In this document: positions 40,524-49,534 of the stretch, piece by piece
How positions within the stretch are numbered: position 1 is the stretch's first letter
Layout: every line of letters begins with the position of its first letter
Assembly (NCBI RefSeq): GCF_900106925.1
Contig: NZ_FNNZ01000013.1
Span: 108,705 to 172,704 of the forward strand
From: Thiocapsa roseopersicina
GTDB lineage: Bacteria; Pseudomonadota; Gammaproteobacteria; Chromatiales; Chromatiaceae
Reading direction: 5' to 3'
DNA: 64,000 bases
Program-made: the position numbers and the translations under genes
Notes under the pieces: model-generated
Database searches by the model: none
The model's input: the letters and a program-made list of their open reading frames with translations, nothing else
What the model was told of the DNA's origin: nothing

Positions 40524-41690
40524 TCAGTCCGCGCCCCAATGCGGGGTGGCAATCGCGTCGCCGAGATCGGCGGCGACCAGCAGCCGCCTGATCTCGAGCA
40601 GACGTTCGATGAGCGCCGGCTCGCGCGCCTCGTAGGCATCACGGTCGGGAACGCGCTTCACCACGACGCCGAGCAGCTCCGTGATGGCGTTGCCGATCGA
40701 GTTCTGACTGATGGTCAGCATCAAGCGGCCCGAGTCATGCCGAAAGATGAGCTGCTTGAAGGCGGGCTCCCAGCGGATGGAGTTGGCGTAGGCCGGGTCG
40801 CCGAGACAGCGCTCGCGTACCCGTTTCGCGGTCTGCATAAAGGCGTTGTCGAAGAGCAGGACCGATTCGATCTGGTTCGGAAAGTAGACATCCGGCAGGA
40901 TCTCGGCGTTGCGGCTCGACACCTGCGAGAAGAAGGTGCGGTAGAAGTCGAGAAAGCCGCGCAGGATCTCGTCGTACTCCACCCAGAAGGCGGTGTCGCC
41001 GAGGGCCGCGACCCCGCCCTGGATCTCCCAGCAGGGCAAACCCTCCGGATAGCCGGTAAGCGCGAGGCGCGACTCGTCGGTATGCACCGTGCGCAGGATA
41101 CGCAGGTCCAGCGCCTCGTCGAAAAAACGCCGGTAGACATCGCGCATGTGGGCCTGAAAGAGGCTGTGCTGGCCGCCGTCGGTCAGGTTGGGATGGCTCG
41201 GATCGGCCGGCGGGGCCGCGCGCAGCTGCTCCATCGGGAAGACGATGAAATGATTGTGCAGCATGCGGATGCTCGGCACACCCGGCGAGGTCAGCGGCCA
41301 GGTGGCATCCAGACTCGCCTCGCCTGCCATCACGAGTGCCTCGCCCGGATCCGGATAGCGTCCGAGCATCTCCTCGATGATGATCCGATTCATCCGGTTC
41401 CAGACGCGCTTCACCGACGGCGAGACCTGGGTGCGGCGAACCGGACGGCCGAGCGGGTTGAGGATGCGTTTGGAGGTGTCGTAGATGATCGAGCAATCCA
41501 GCTCGGTGGAATGCCCCAGCGCCTTGCGGTAGAGCAGCAGATCCTCTTGGTTGCGCAGCAGGCCGTTGTTCTGCACCAGGTCCCGAAGGTTCTCGGCGCT
41601 GTTGAAGAACTCGTTCGGCGTCAGGCCCGCCGGAACGTCCAGCGGGATGGGCCGAAAGGGCGTGACGATCTCGCGCGGTCCCGATGGCAT
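40524..41690 (-). CDS. Conserved hypothetical protein, unrecognised
   Basis: I do not recognise this 388-residue protein. From the ATG at 41690 it begins MPSGPREIVTPFRPIPLDVP. It is soluble, without signal peptide or membrane segment. It has possible conserved stretches such as SIRMLHNHFIVFPMEQL, HSLFQAHMRDVYRRFFDEALD, FRHDSGRLMLTISQNSIGNAI and a Tyr/Phe-rich DFYRTFFSQVSSR. The frame stays open upstream to 41906 inside the next gene, but that part overlaps a coding sequence in another frame. It starts four bases after the small Cys-rich gene, so the two are very probably co-translated. Confidence 0.72.
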   Translation of the reverse strand: MPSGPREIVTPFRPIPLDVPAGLTPNEFFNSAENLRDLVQNNGLLRNQEDLLLYRKALGHSTELDCSIIYDTSKRILNPLGRPVRRTQVSPSVKRVWNRMNRIIIEEMLGRYPDPGEALVMAGEASLDATWPLTSPGVPSIRMLHNHFIVFPMEQLRAAPPADPSHPNLTDGGQHSLFQAHMRDVYRRFFDEALDLRILRTVHTDESRLALTGYPEGLPCWEIQGGVAALGDTAFWVEYDEILRGFLDFYRTFFSQVSSRNAEILPDVYFPNQIESVLLFDNAFMQTAKRVRERCLGDPAYANSIRWEPAFKQLIFRHDSGRLMLTISQNSIGNAITELLGVVVKRVPDRDAYEAREPALIERLLEIRRLLVAADLGDAIATPHWGAD

Positions 41691-41694
41691 GACG

Positions 41695-41913
41695 CTACGA
41701 CTGCTCGCGATCCGGGCAATGCCCGTCGCGAAGACGCCGGGCATAGTCCAGGCGCACGGTGCATTCCTCCCAATTGCCCTGGGCGCATTCCGTTTTGCGG
41801 CAATCGAACTCGCAACAGGAGACCTCGTCCGGCACCCGGGCGACCAGTCTTCGGGAAAGCGACGATCCGATACGGCGCAGCAAGCCAGGCTTTTTCTCGG
41901 ACGCATCGTTCAT
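41695..41913 (-). CDS. Small cysteine-rich protein
   Basis: A 72-residue cytoplasmic protein with a basic N-terminus (KKPGLLRRIGSSLSRRLVARV) and a cysteine cluster (EVSCCEFDCRKTECAQGNWEEC). These six cysteines in CC-x3-C-x4-C-x7-C spacing, plus one more near DGHC, suggest metal or Fe-S binding. I know the pattern from small uncharacterised proteobacterial proteins but not a function. It lies four bases before the gene at 40524-41690 and forms its operon leader. Confidence 0.72.
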   Translation of the reverse strand: MNDASEKKPGLLRRIGSSLSRRLVARVPDEVSCCEFDCRKTECAQGNWEECTVRLDYARRLRDGHCPDREQS

Positions 41914-42013
41914 TTCGGCCCTCGAACAGGGAGATCTGGTGTTGCCCGACAGGGCGCCGTCACAGGCGCGGGCAGCCATCCAGGCCATCCGCTCGCGGTC
42001 GATCCGTCGGGGC

Positions 42014-42100
42014 TTAAACCGCGCCCTGCGCGGTATGCGATGTCCTTGGATGGGATCGGCCTCGGCAGACGGGACGGCCGCTGGAGCCGGCGCGGTTTAA
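42014..42100 (+). repeat. Intergenic repeat R2 (type A)
   Basis: An 87 bp element, ends TTAAACCGCGCC / GGCGCGGTTTAA. The body (GGTATGCGATGTCC, TTGGATGGGATCGGCC) is nearly the same as R11 and the reverse of R10. It is followed after 20 bases of AT-rich spacer by R3. The 488 bp gap 41914-42401 otherwise shows no gene. Confidence 0.88.
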
Positions 42101-42120
42101 TAATTCAAAAATATATCATT

Positions 42121-42206
42121 ACGAACCGCGTACCCGCTAAGGGCTGTGGCTGCACAAAACGTCGACCTCACTCGAAAATCAGCATCTGGCTCTGGACGCG
42201 GTTTAA
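42121..42206 (+). repeat. Intergenic repeat R3 (type B)
   Basis: An 86 bp element with a degraded left end (ACGAACCGCG) and an intact right end (GGACGCGGTTTAA). It is the partner of R2 in a type A + spacer + type B pair. Confidence 0.8.
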
Positions 42207-42401
42207 GCCCATGGTTTGGCCTCGAAGATCGCATCCTAGCAGTTTCCGGACCCGGGAAAAGTGCCCCGTCGATACGGCGCCCGACCAAGCACCTTGCGCG
42301 CGAACCATCGAGCACGCCATGAATCAGGGAGGCGACCACCCACCGAATCCGAGACCATCCGAATCGGCTGCCGACCGCAGGCGCGATTGACCGGACCGAT
42401 C

Positions 42402-43154
42402 TCAGTGCGAATCGCGCCGATGGCGCAGACGACTCTGGCGCAATCGCATCAAGGTCCACACTGGTCCCGAAACGGCGTAGGTCGTCGCCATCAAAAAGAG
42501 CATCAGCGGTGGATTGACAAAGACCACGGCAAAGCCAAGCATCACGGCGACGGCTAATAGAAAGGGGACGCGGCCCTGGAAGTTAAGCTGCTTGAAGCTG
42601 ATGTACCGAAAATTACTCACCATCAGCAGACCGGCACCCGCAGTGAGGATGGCCGCAAGCCAGGCGACATCGGCCCCGGCGACCCCCGTATCCGTGCCGA
42701 GCCAGACCCCGCTCGCGATGATGGCCGCGGCGGCCGGGCTGGCGAGACCTTGGAAGTAACGCTTGTCGGCGATCCGCACCTGCGTGTTGAACCGCGCCAG
42801 GCGTAAAGCCGCGGCGGCGGTGAAAACGAAGGCGGCCAGCCAGCCGACCTTACCGAGTCCGCCCAAGGCCCAGTGATAGGCGACCAGCGCCGGGGCAACC
42901 CCGAAGGCCACCATGTCCGAGAGACTGTCGTACTCGGCACCGAAATCGCTTTGGGTTTGAGTGATGCGAGCCACGCGCCCGTCGATCCCGTCGAGCGCTT
43001 GGGCCGCGAAGATCGCGAGCGCAGCCGCCTCGAAACGTCCCTGGGTCGCCGCGAGGACCGCATAAAACCCGGCGAACAGCGCCGCCGTGGTGAAAAGATT
43101 GGGCAGCAAATAGATGCCGCGTGGTCGCTTACGGGAAGCTGGCACGTTGTCCAT
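42402..43154 (-). CDS. pssA: CDP-diacylglycerol--serine O-phosphatidyltransferase
   Basis: PssA makes phosphatidylserine, the precursor of phosphatidylethanolamine. The 250-residue membrane protein has the CDP-alcohol phosphatidyltransferase motif spread over DGIDGRVARI and FGAEYDSLSD, and about eight hydrophobic segments. It begins MDNVPASRKRPRGIYLLPNLFTT at 43154; the open frame upstream has no family similarity. It is divergent from hoxE with a 220-base gap in which I see no clear promoter. Confidence 0.92.
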   Translation of the reverse strand: MDNVPASRKRPRGIYLLPNLFTTAALFAGFYAVLAATQGRFEAAALAIFAAQALDGIDGRVARITQTQSDFGAEYDSLSDMVAFGVAPALVAYHWALGGLGKVGWLAAFVFTAAAALRLARFNTQVRIADKRYFQGLASPAAAAIIASGVWLGTDTGVAGADVAWLAAILTAGAGLLMVSNFRYISFKQLNFQGRVPFLLAVAVMLGFAVVFVNPPLMLFLMATTYAVSGPVWTLMRLRQSRLRHRRDSH

Positions 43155-43374
43155 GGGATCGATCTCGTTGGCGGCCGTCTGGTCGGATCGCGAGTATAGC
43201 CGGGAGCGGGGCGGCACCGAAAGGAAGCGCGGCGACGCGGAGCGCACCGAAAGTGCGCGAAAAGAAGAACGTCGTCGTGCTATCCATGTGTCATAGACTT
43301 GTGGCATCGTTCGATCGCATCGCCGTCGGCGACGTGATCGCTCGGCAACCATGACCCATTGAATTGGAGGGGAG

Positions 43375-43869
43375 ATGAGTCTGCAGCAAGCCAAGCCGCC
43401 ACTGCCCAGTGACGACAAGCGTTGGAAGCTCGTCAACGCGACCATGCGCCGCAACGGCTATGCCGACCACGCCTTGATCGAGACCCTGCACAGCGTGCAG
43501 GACGCCTTCGGGTTTCTCGACGAGGGCTCCTTGCGGTTTGTTGCAGCATCGCTCGACCTTCCGCTGAGCAAGGTTTACGGTGTCGCGACCTTTTATCACC
43601 TCTTCACGCTCAAGCCGAAAGGGCGTCATGCCTGCGTCGTCTGCACCGGCACCGCCTGCTACATCAAAGGCGCCGGGGGCCTCGTCGAGCGCCTGCAGGA
43701 GCGCTTCGACATCAATCCCGGCGAAACGACCGAAGACGACCGGCTGTCGCTGTTGACGGCACGCTGTGTCGGCGCCTGCGGTCTGGCCCCGGCGATCGTG
43801 ATCGACGGCGATGTGCTGGGAAAACTCGACAGCGAAACACTCATTGCCAAGCTCGAGGAGCTGACCTGA
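43375..43869 (+). CDS. hoxE: Bidirectional [NiFe] hydrogenase diaphorase subunit HoxE
   Basis: HoxE is the NuoE-like [2Fe-2S] subunit of the pentameric Hox complex. The 164-residue protein has the four-cysteine pattern in [14 protein letters not shown] and [11 protein letters not shown] and the thioredoxin-like fold region [15 protein letters not shown] strong GGAGGGGAG lies right before the ATG. Its stop overlaps the hoxF start (ATGA-type). It opens the hydrogenase operon and runs divergently from pssA. Confidence 0.94.
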   Translation: MSLQQAKPPLPSDDKRWKLVNATMRRNGYADHALIETLHSVQDAFGFLDEGSLRFVAASLDLPLSKVYGVATFYHLFTLKPKGRHACVVCTGTACYIKGAGGLVERLQERFDINPGETTEDDRLSLLTARCVGACGLAPAIVIDGDVLGKLDSETLIAKLEELT

Positions 43870-45479
43870 TGAACCTCGACGATCTGGCCGATCTGGCCGA
43901 GCAATACCGTGCGATCGACGCGAACGTCGAGCGCGAGGTCCGCGTCTGCATGGCCGCCAGTTGCCAGTCTTCCGGCGCGGCCCCCGTCTTGGATGCACTC
44001 GTTGCCGGTCTCGGGGACAGCAAACCTTCGTGCAAGGTCAAAGGGGTCGGATGTATGGGACTCTGCTCGGCCGGCCCCTTGGTGTCGATCGCCGACCGGG
44101 AAGCCTCGCTCGAAGAGTCCACGATCTATCGCGACGTCACGGCGGATGACGCCGCCGACATCATCGCAAGCCTCGATGGCCCACCCGTGGAGCGTCTGCG
44201 CTGCCCGACGGATCAGCCCTTCTTCGCGCGCCAACAGAAGATCGTGCTGGAGAATGCCGGCATCATCGATCCCGACAGCTTCAAGGGCTATGTGGCCGTC
44301 GGCGGTTACTCGGCACTGATCCGGGCCTTGAGCGAGATGACCCCGGCCGATGTCCTGCGCGAAGTGACCGACAGCGGTCTGCGTGGACGCGGCGGCGGCG
44401 GCTATCCGACCGGTCTGAAATGGTCGACCGTCGCCAAGATGCCGGCGACCCAAAAATACGTCATCTGCAACGCGGACGAAGGCGACCCGGGCGCCTTCAT
44501 GGATCGGGCGATCCTGGAGTCGGACCCGCATCGCGTCCTCGAGGGCATGGCCATCGCTGCCTACGCGATCGGGGCGAACAAGGCCTACGTCTATGTCCGC
44601 GCCGAGTACCCGCTCGCGGTCGAGCGACTCCAGACCGCCATACGCAAAGCCAAGCGCTCAGGATTTTTGGGCAACAAGATCGGCGACACCCAGTTCAGCC
44701 TCGAGGTCGAAATCCGGCTCGGCGCCGGGGCCTTCGTCTGCGGCGAAGAAACGGCGCTCATGGCCTCCATCGAGGGTCTACGGGGCCAACCGCGCCCGCG
44801 TCCGCCCTACCCCGCCGAGTCGGGGCTCTGGGGCCACCCCACGCTCATCAACAACGTCGAGACCTTCGCCAACATCGCCCCGATCGTGCGCGAGGGAGGC
44901 AACTGGTTCGCCTCGATCGGCACCGAGCGATCGAAAGGGACCAAGGTCTTCGCGCTCGCCGGAACCATCACCAACACCGGCCTCATCGAGGTCCCGATGG
45001 GCACCTCGCTGCGCGACATCATCGAGGTCATCGGCGGCGGCATCCCGGGCGGCAAGGCCTTCAAGGCGGTGCAGACCGGCGGTCCGTCGGGCGGTTGTAT
45101 CCCGGCGCAGCACCTCGACATCGCCGTGGATTACGACAGTCTCAAGACTCTCGGGACCATGATGGGCTCGGGCGGCATGATCGTCATGGACGAGACCTCC
45201 AGCATGGTCGATGTCGCGCGCTATTTCATGGAATTCTGCATGACCGAATCTTGCGGAAAGTGTATCCCCTGCCGGACGGGGACACAGCAGATGCACAGCA
45301 TCCTCGATCGGCTGGCCAAGGCGCAGGCCACACGGGCCGAGCTGGCCCTTTTGGAAGAGCTTTGCGAGGTGGTGCAGGCAACCAGTCTCTGCGGACTGGG
45401 GCAGACGGCGCCGAATCCGGTGTTGAGCACCATGCGTTATTTCCGCGACGAGTATGAAGCGAAGCTCGGCGACGCTTAA
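43869..45479 (+). CDS. hoxF: Bidirectional hydrogenase NADH-dehydrogenase subunit HoxF
   Basis: HoxF binds FMN and NAD and passes electrons between NAD(H) and the hydrogenase. The 536-residue protein has an N-terminal ferredoxin-like [2Fe-2S] part ([25 protein letters not shown]). Then come the nucleotide motif [13 protein letters not shown], the FMN loop [14 protein letters not shown] and a C-terminal [4Fe-4S] site ([20 protein letters not shown]). Its TAA stop is part of repeat R4, and hoxU begins 372 bases later rather than immediately. Confidence 0.95.
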   Translation: MNLDDLADLAEQYRAIDANVEREVRVCMAASCQSSGAAPVLDALVAGLGDSKPSCKVKGVGCMGLCSAGPLVSIADREASLEESTIYRDVTADDAADIIASLDGPPVERLRCPTDQPFFARQQKIVLENAGIIDPDSFKGYVAVGGYSALIRALSEMTPADVLREVTDSGLRGRGGGGYPTGLKWSTVAKMPATQKYVICNADEGDPGAFMDRAILESDPHRVLEGMAIAAYAIGANKAYVYVRAEYPLAVERLQTAIRKAKRSGFLGNKIGDTQFSLEVEIRLGAGAFVCGEETALMASIEGLRGQPRPRPPYPAESGLWGHPTLINNVETFANIAPIVREGGNWFASIGTERSKGTKVFALAGTITNTGLIEVPMGTSLRDIIEVIGGGIPGGKAFKAVQTGGPSGGCIPAQHLDIAVDYDSLKTLGTMMGSGGMIVMDETSSMVDVARYFMEFCMTESCGKCIPCRTGTQQMHSILDRLAKAQATRAELALLEELCEVVQATSLCGLGQTAPNPVLSTMRYFRDEYEAKLGDA

Positions 45480-45564
45480 ACCGCGCCCGGTGCGGTTTGC
45501 GTTATGTGTTGGAGTGGCTTGGTGGGCGCCGGCTCCGACGACTGTCGGAGCCGGCGCGGTTTAA
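45476..45564 (+). repeat. Intergenic repeat R4 (type A) inside the hox operon
   Basis: An 89 bp element with ends TTAAACCGCGCC / GGCGCGGTTTAA. It is close to R1, including the strong internal hairpin around GACT (GCCGGCTCCGAC / GTCGGAGCCGGC). It supplies the hoxF stop codon. Confidence 0.9.
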
Positions 45565-45585
45565 GGTATTAAAGGATCTTAAATT

Positions 45586-45670
45586 TTAAACCGCGTCGCA
45601 CCGAGGTCGACGACATCTCCAAAGGCAAATGCAACATGAACATGACGCATGTCGCTCTGGACGCGGTTTA
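45586..45670 (+). repeat. Intergenic repeat R5 (type B) inside the hox operon
   Basis: An 85 bp element, TTAAACCGCGTC to GGACGCGGTTTA, 21 AT-rich bases after R4. Its reverse complement is nearly the same as R9 next to lon. The bases from 45671 to the hoxU start show no gene. Confidence 0.88.
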
Positions 45671-45851
45671 GCGCGGAGAAGGCTTTAGCGATCACGAAGG
45701 CGCAAAACGCGACAGAAACACAGGGTGTCGAGCGGCCGGGCTCGACGCCACTAGATGCCACCGGAAACGAACATCGACCGCGACGGACGCTGCGTTGCGT
45801 CCAATGCGTCTTCGCGGTTCAAACTGCACGAACGAGGTTGACGGAGCCGAT

Positions 45852-46583
45852 ATGCCCCCACCCGCCAAGCAACCGAACGTCCGCGTCGTCACGCTCAACA
45901 TCGACGGCCGGGATCTCTCCGCCCGCGAGGACGAGACCATTATCGAGGTCTGTCGCGAGAATCAGATCCCGATCCCGAGCCTCTGTTATCTCGAAGGTCT
46001 TTCGGTGTGGGGCGCCTGTCGTCTCTGTCTCGTCGAGCTGGCCGGTCAGGGCCGCCTGTTGGCCGCCTGCTCGACGCGGGTGACCGAGGGGATGCGGATC
46101 CAGACGAACACCGAGAAGCTCCAGCGCTATCGCCGCACCATCGTCGAGCTGCTCTTCGCCGAGCGTAACCATGTCTGCTCGGTCTGTGTCTCCAACGGTC
46201 ACTGCGAGCTGCAGTACCTGGCCCAGAAGTGCGGTGTCGACCATGTCCGCGTGCCCTACCGGCAGGCCAGCTACCCGGTCGACAGCTCGCACGAGATGTT
46301 CCGGCTCGATCACGACCGCTGCATCCTCTGCACCCGCTGCGTGCGCGTCTGCGACGAGATCGAGGGAGCCCACACCTGGGACGTCATGGGCCGCGGCACC
46401 GAGTGCCGCGTGATCACAGACATGGCGCAACCCTGGGGCGAGAGCGACACCTGCACCAGCTGCGGCAAATGTGTTCAGGTCTGCCCGACCGGCGCGCTGG
46501 TCAAGCAGGGCACTTCGGTCGGCGAGATGGTCAAAGATCAACACTTCTTGCCGATTCTCGCCCGCCGGAGACATGCCCAATGA
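45852..46583 (+). CDS. hoxU: Bidirectional hydrogenase diaphorase subunit HoxU
   Basis: HoxU is the NuoG-like electron-transfer subunit. The 243-residue protein carries an N-terminal [2Fe-2S] site ([15 protein letters not shown], then AACSTRV), a His/Cys [4Fe-4S] site ([15 protein letters not shown]) and two ferredoxin-type [4Fe-4S] sites ([25 protein letters not shown]). The ATG at 45852 is preceded by ACGGAG. Its stop overlaps the hoxY start by four bases. Confidence 0.94.
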   Translation: MPPPAKQPNVRVVTLNIDGRDLSAREDETIIEVCRENQIPIPSLCYLEGLSVWGACRLCLVELAGQGRLLAACSTRVTEGMRIQTNTEKLQRYRRTIVELLFAERNHVCSVCVSNGHCELQYLAQKCGVDHVRVPYRQASYPVDSSHEMFRLDHDRCILCTRCVRVCDEIEGAHTWDVMGRGTECRVITDMAQPWGESDTCTSCGKCVQVCPTGALVKQGTSVGEMVKDQHFLPILARRRHAQ

Positions 46584-47122
46584 GCACATCGCCCAAGATC
46601 ACGGTCGCGACCACCTGGCTCGACGGCTGCTCGGGTTGTCACATGTCCTTCCTGGACATGGACGAGCGCCTGATCGAGCTGGTTCAACAGGTCGACATCG
46701 TCTACAGCCCGCTGGTCGACACCAAGACCCTGCCCGACCATGTGGATGTGGGCATCCTGGAAGGCTCGGTCAGCTCCGAAGACGACCTGGAGAAGGCCCT
46801 GACATTCCGCAAGCACTGCAAGATCCTGGTCAGCCTGGGCGATTGCGCCGTGAACGGAAACGTCCCGGCCATGCGCAACCACTTCAAGCTGTCGGACGTG
46901 GTCGACCGCGCCTACCGCGATACCGTCACCATCCAGCCGCAGACCCCGACGCAAGGCGTTCCGGCCTTGCTGGCCGTCGTCAAACCCATCCACGGTGTCG
47001 TAGGGGTCGATGTCTTCGTTCCCGGCTGCCCGCCGAGCGCCGACGCCATCTGGTATGTGCTCAGCGAGCTGATTGCGGGGCGCATACCGGATCCCAGCGC
47101 CGTAACCCGGTTCGGGGCCTGA
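46580..47122 (+). CDS. hoxY: Hydrogenase small subunit HoxY
   Basis: HoxY holds the proximal [4Fe-4S] cluster next to the NiFe site. The 180-residue protein has the cluster cysteines in [30 protein letters not shown] and [10 protein letters not shown], typical of group 3d enzymes. There is no signal peptide, so it is a cytoplasmic enzyme. It is followed after four bases by a small gene rather than directly by hoxH. Confidence 0.94.
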   Translation: MSTSPKITVATTWLDGCSGCHMSFLDMDERLIELVQQVDIVYSPLVDTKTLPDHVDVGILEGSVSSEDDLEKALTFRKHCKILVSLGDCAVNGNVPAMRNHFKLSDVVDRAYRDTVTIQPQTPTQGVPALLAVVKPIHGVVGVDVFVPGCPPSADAIWYVLSELIAGRIPDPSAVTRFGA

Positions 47123-47126
47123 AGCC

Positions 47127-47471
47127 ATGACCAAGCCGCCTGTCGGAAGCCAAGCACCGCAGGATGCCGACACGGGCGTGATCGTCGCGCTCCTCGAGCG
47201 TCTGCGAACCCAACGTCTGCCGCGCCTGCTCGACATCAAGGCCAAGGTCGAGGGCGGCGCCCGGCTCGACAGCTTCGATATCGAGTTGTTGACCGAGGTC
47301 TTCGCCGATGCCAAGGACAAGCAGTCCAAGTGGGCACAACATCCGGAGCTCGACGACATCATCGCCCGGATGACCCATCTCTATCACGAGATCACCGAGC
47401 GCGCCTTGAGCAACGAGGGCGACGACTCGAACGCCACACCGAATTCCAACCGCCAGGGGCCGCATCCATGA
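47127..47471 (+). CDS. Small protein encoded between hoxY and hoxH
   Basis: A 114-residue, cysteine-free soluble protein with an N-terminal helical part (VIVALLERLRTQRLPRLLDI, then KAKVEGG), an acidic middle (LDSFDIELLTEVFADAKD) and a polar tail. It is translationally linked at both ends: four bases after hoxY, and its stop overlaps the hoxH ATG. I do not know its function. Similar helical proteins occur widely in proteobacteria, but this position is not part of the standard hoxEFUYH order. Confidence 0.8.
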   Translation: MTKPPVGSQAPQDADTGVIVALLERLRTQRLPRLLDIKAKVEGGARLDSFDIELLTEVFADAKDKQSKWAQHPELDDIIARMTHLYHEITERALSNEGDDSNATPNSNRQGPHP

Positions 47472-48895
47472 GCCGCACCGTCGTCATCGAACCCGTTACC
47501 CGCATCGAGGGCCATGCCCGCATCACCCTGCAGCTCGGGGATGCCGGAGAGGTCGAAGACGCCAAGTTCCATCTCACCCAGTTTCGCGGTTTCGAGAAAT
47601 TCTGCGAGGGTCGGCCCTATCGCGAGATGCCGGCACTGACTGCGCGGACCTGCGGGATCTGCCCGGTCAGTCATGTGCTGGCATCCAACAAGGCCTGCGA
47701 TCACCTGCTCTCGGTCAGCATACCGCCGACCGGCGAAAAACTGCGCCGCATCATCAACCTCGCGCAGATCACCCAGTCGCACGCCTTGTCGTTTTTTCAT
47801 CTCTCCTCGCCGGATCTCTTGCTCGGCTGGGACTCCGACCCGGTCTCGCGCAACATCTTCGGCGTCATGCGCCAAGACCCGGCGCTGGCCAAGGACGGAA
47901 TCCGACTGCGCCAGATCGGCCAGACCATCATCGAGACCCTGGGCGGGAAGAAGATCCACCCGACCTGGGTCGTCCCCGGCGGGGTCAGCGAGCCGCTGAC
48001 TCAGGAGAAGCGCGACGCCATGCTCGCCCTGCTCCCGGAAGGGCTGGACATCGCCAAACGCACCTACGCCTTCTTCAAGACCCTGGTGCCCAAGTTCAAG
48101 GACGAGGCCAGTCACTTCGGCAATCAACCGACCATGTTCCTCAGCCTGGTGAGCCCCAAGGGACACCTGGAGCACTACGACGGCCTCCTGCGGCTCAAGG
48201 ATGCCCAAGGCCGCATCCTCGAAGACATGGTGCCGCCGCACGAGTACGAGCGTCTGATCGGCGAAGCGGTCGAGGACTTCAGCTACATGAAGTTCCCCTA
48301 CTACAAGCCGCAGGGCTATCCCAAGGGGATCTATCGGGTCGGACCCCTTGCACGTCTGAACAACGTCGATGCCTGCGGAACGCCCTATGCCGACGTGGCG
48401 CTCGCCGAGTTCCATATGCTTCAGGAATCCGGCCCGATCGCGAGCAGCTTCCATTATCACTACGCCCGCCTCGTCGAGATCATCTACGCACTCGAGATGA
48501 TGGAGCGCCTGCTCAAGGATCCGACCATCCTCGACGCGCGCGTGCGTGCCCGCGCCCGCAGCAACCGCTACGAAGGGATCGGGGTCGCCGAGGCCCCGCG
48601 CGGGTTGCTGATGCATCACTACCGCATCGACGACGAGGGGCTCATCACCTGGGTCAACCTCATCATCGCAACCGGACACAACAACCTCGCCATGAACCAG
48701 AGCATCCGTCAGGTCGCCGATGCCTATGTCGACGGCAACAATCTCCAGGAGGGGATGCTCAATCGCGTCGAGGCGGTCATTCGCTGCTTCGACCCTTGTC
48801 TATCCTGCGCCTCGCACGCCTTCGGCGAGATGCCGATCGCCATCGAGCTCAAGGATGCGACCGGCCGGGTCGTCGACACGCTCAGGCGCGGCTGA
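47468..48895 (+). CDS. hoxH: Hydrogenase large subunit HoxH
   Basis: HoxH carries the NiFe(CN)2CO active site. The 475-residue protein has the N-terminal EPVTRIEGHARI and RTCGICPVSH (first CxxC) and the C-terminal DPCLSCASHA (second CxxC). A 25-residue peptide beyond that His would be cut off during maturation. Lengths and motifs are those of group 3d NAD-linked hydrogenases. hoxW starts immediately after its stop. Confidence 0.95.
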   Translation: MSRTVVIEPVTRIEGHARITLQLGDAGEVEDAKFHLTQFRGFEKFCEGRPYREMPALTARTCGICPVSHVLASNKACDHLLSVSIPPTGEKLRRIINLAQITQSHALSFFHLSSPDLLLGWDSDPVSRNIFGVMRQDPALAKDGIRLRQIGQTIIETLGGKKIHPTWVVPGGVSEPLTQEKRDAMLALLPEGLDIAKRTYAFFKTLVPKFKDEASHFGNQPTMFLSLVSPKGHLEHYDGLLRLKDAQGRILEDMVPPHEYERLIGEAVEDFSYMKFPYYKPQGYPKGIYRVGPLARLNNVDACGTPYADVALAEFHMLQESGPIASSFHYHYARLVEIIYALEMMERLLKDPTILDARVRARARSNRYEGIGVAEAPRGLLMHHYRIDDEGLITWVNLIIATGHNNLAMNQSIRQVADAYVDGNNLQEGMLNRVEAVIRCFDPCLSCASHAFGEMPIAIELKDATGRVVDTLRRG

Positions 48896-49444
48896 ATGGA
48901 TCATGCACGCATGGAGGGCAGGAAGGTCTTGATCATCGGCTACGGCAGCCCGATCCGCGGCGACGACGCGATTGGGCCGCTGGTTGCGGATCGGCTGCAG
49001 GCGGAGGGCATGCCCGAAGGCGTGGAGGTGATCTCGCGCCACATCCTCACTGCCGAGCTGGTCGCCGATTTGGTGGAGCACGACCGCGTCGTCTTTCTCG
49101 ACGCCGCGGTCGACGGCGCACCGGGCGAGGTGCGCTGCCGATCGCTCGCCCCCGACGCCAGCGCCATGTCGACCATGGCGCATTTCCTGGATCCGCGCGA
49201 GCTTCTTGCCTGGTGCGAGACACTCTACGACAAGGTTCCCGAGACCTTCCTGGTCACGGCGTGCGGGAGCTCGTTCGACTATTCCAATTACGTGCTGACG
49301 CCGACAGCCGAAGCGGCGATCGAGCCCATGCTGGATTGGGTGCGGCGGCTGATCGACCCGAACGAATGCGCATCTCGGCTATCGCAGCCGACCGATGGGG
49401 CCGCGATGCATGGCGAAACCGGATCGCCGACGATGATTCTTTGA
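48896..49444 (+). CDS. hoxW: Hydrogenase maturation protease HoxW
   Basis: HoxW removes the C-terminal peptide of HoxH after nickel insertion. The 182-residue protein has IIGYGSPIRGDDAIGP with the nickel-sensing Asp and the second conserved Asp in VFLDAAVDG, the pattern of the HyaD/HybD protease family (the usual Asn in GxGN is Ser here). Its adjacency to hoxH with no gap supports the pairing. The ATG at 48911 is an alternative start. Confidence 0.92.
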   Translation: MDHARMEGRKVLIIGYGSPIRGDDAIGPLVADRLQAEGMPEGVEVISRHILTAELVADLVEHDRVVFLDAAVDGAPGEVRCRSLAPDASAMSTMAHFLDPRELLAWCETLYDKVPETFLVTACGSSFDYSNYVLTPTAEAAIEPMLDWVRRLIDPNECASRLSQPTDGAAMHGETGSPTMIL

Positions 49445-49447
49445 AAC

Positions 49448-49534
49448 CTAAACAAAATCGACTCCGGCACTCGCAGCGTCATCCCTTACCGATCCAATCC
49501 AAAAACGGCGCATACGGCTCCAGACGCGGTTCAG
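49448..49534 (-). repeat. Intergenic repeat R6 (type A, degraded)
   Basis: An 87 bp element read best on the minus strand: CTGAACCGCGTC at one end, a TATGCGCCGTTTTTGGATTG body like R10/R11, and a decayed other end. It provides the TGA stop of the rhodanese gene and lies three bases after the hoxW stop. Confidence 0.72.

Noticed and set aside
41691..41906. N-terminal extension of the unknown protein at 40524-41690
   Set aside because: The extension overlaps the small Cys-rich gene in another frame and reads like a shadow (many Arg, Ser, Ala).
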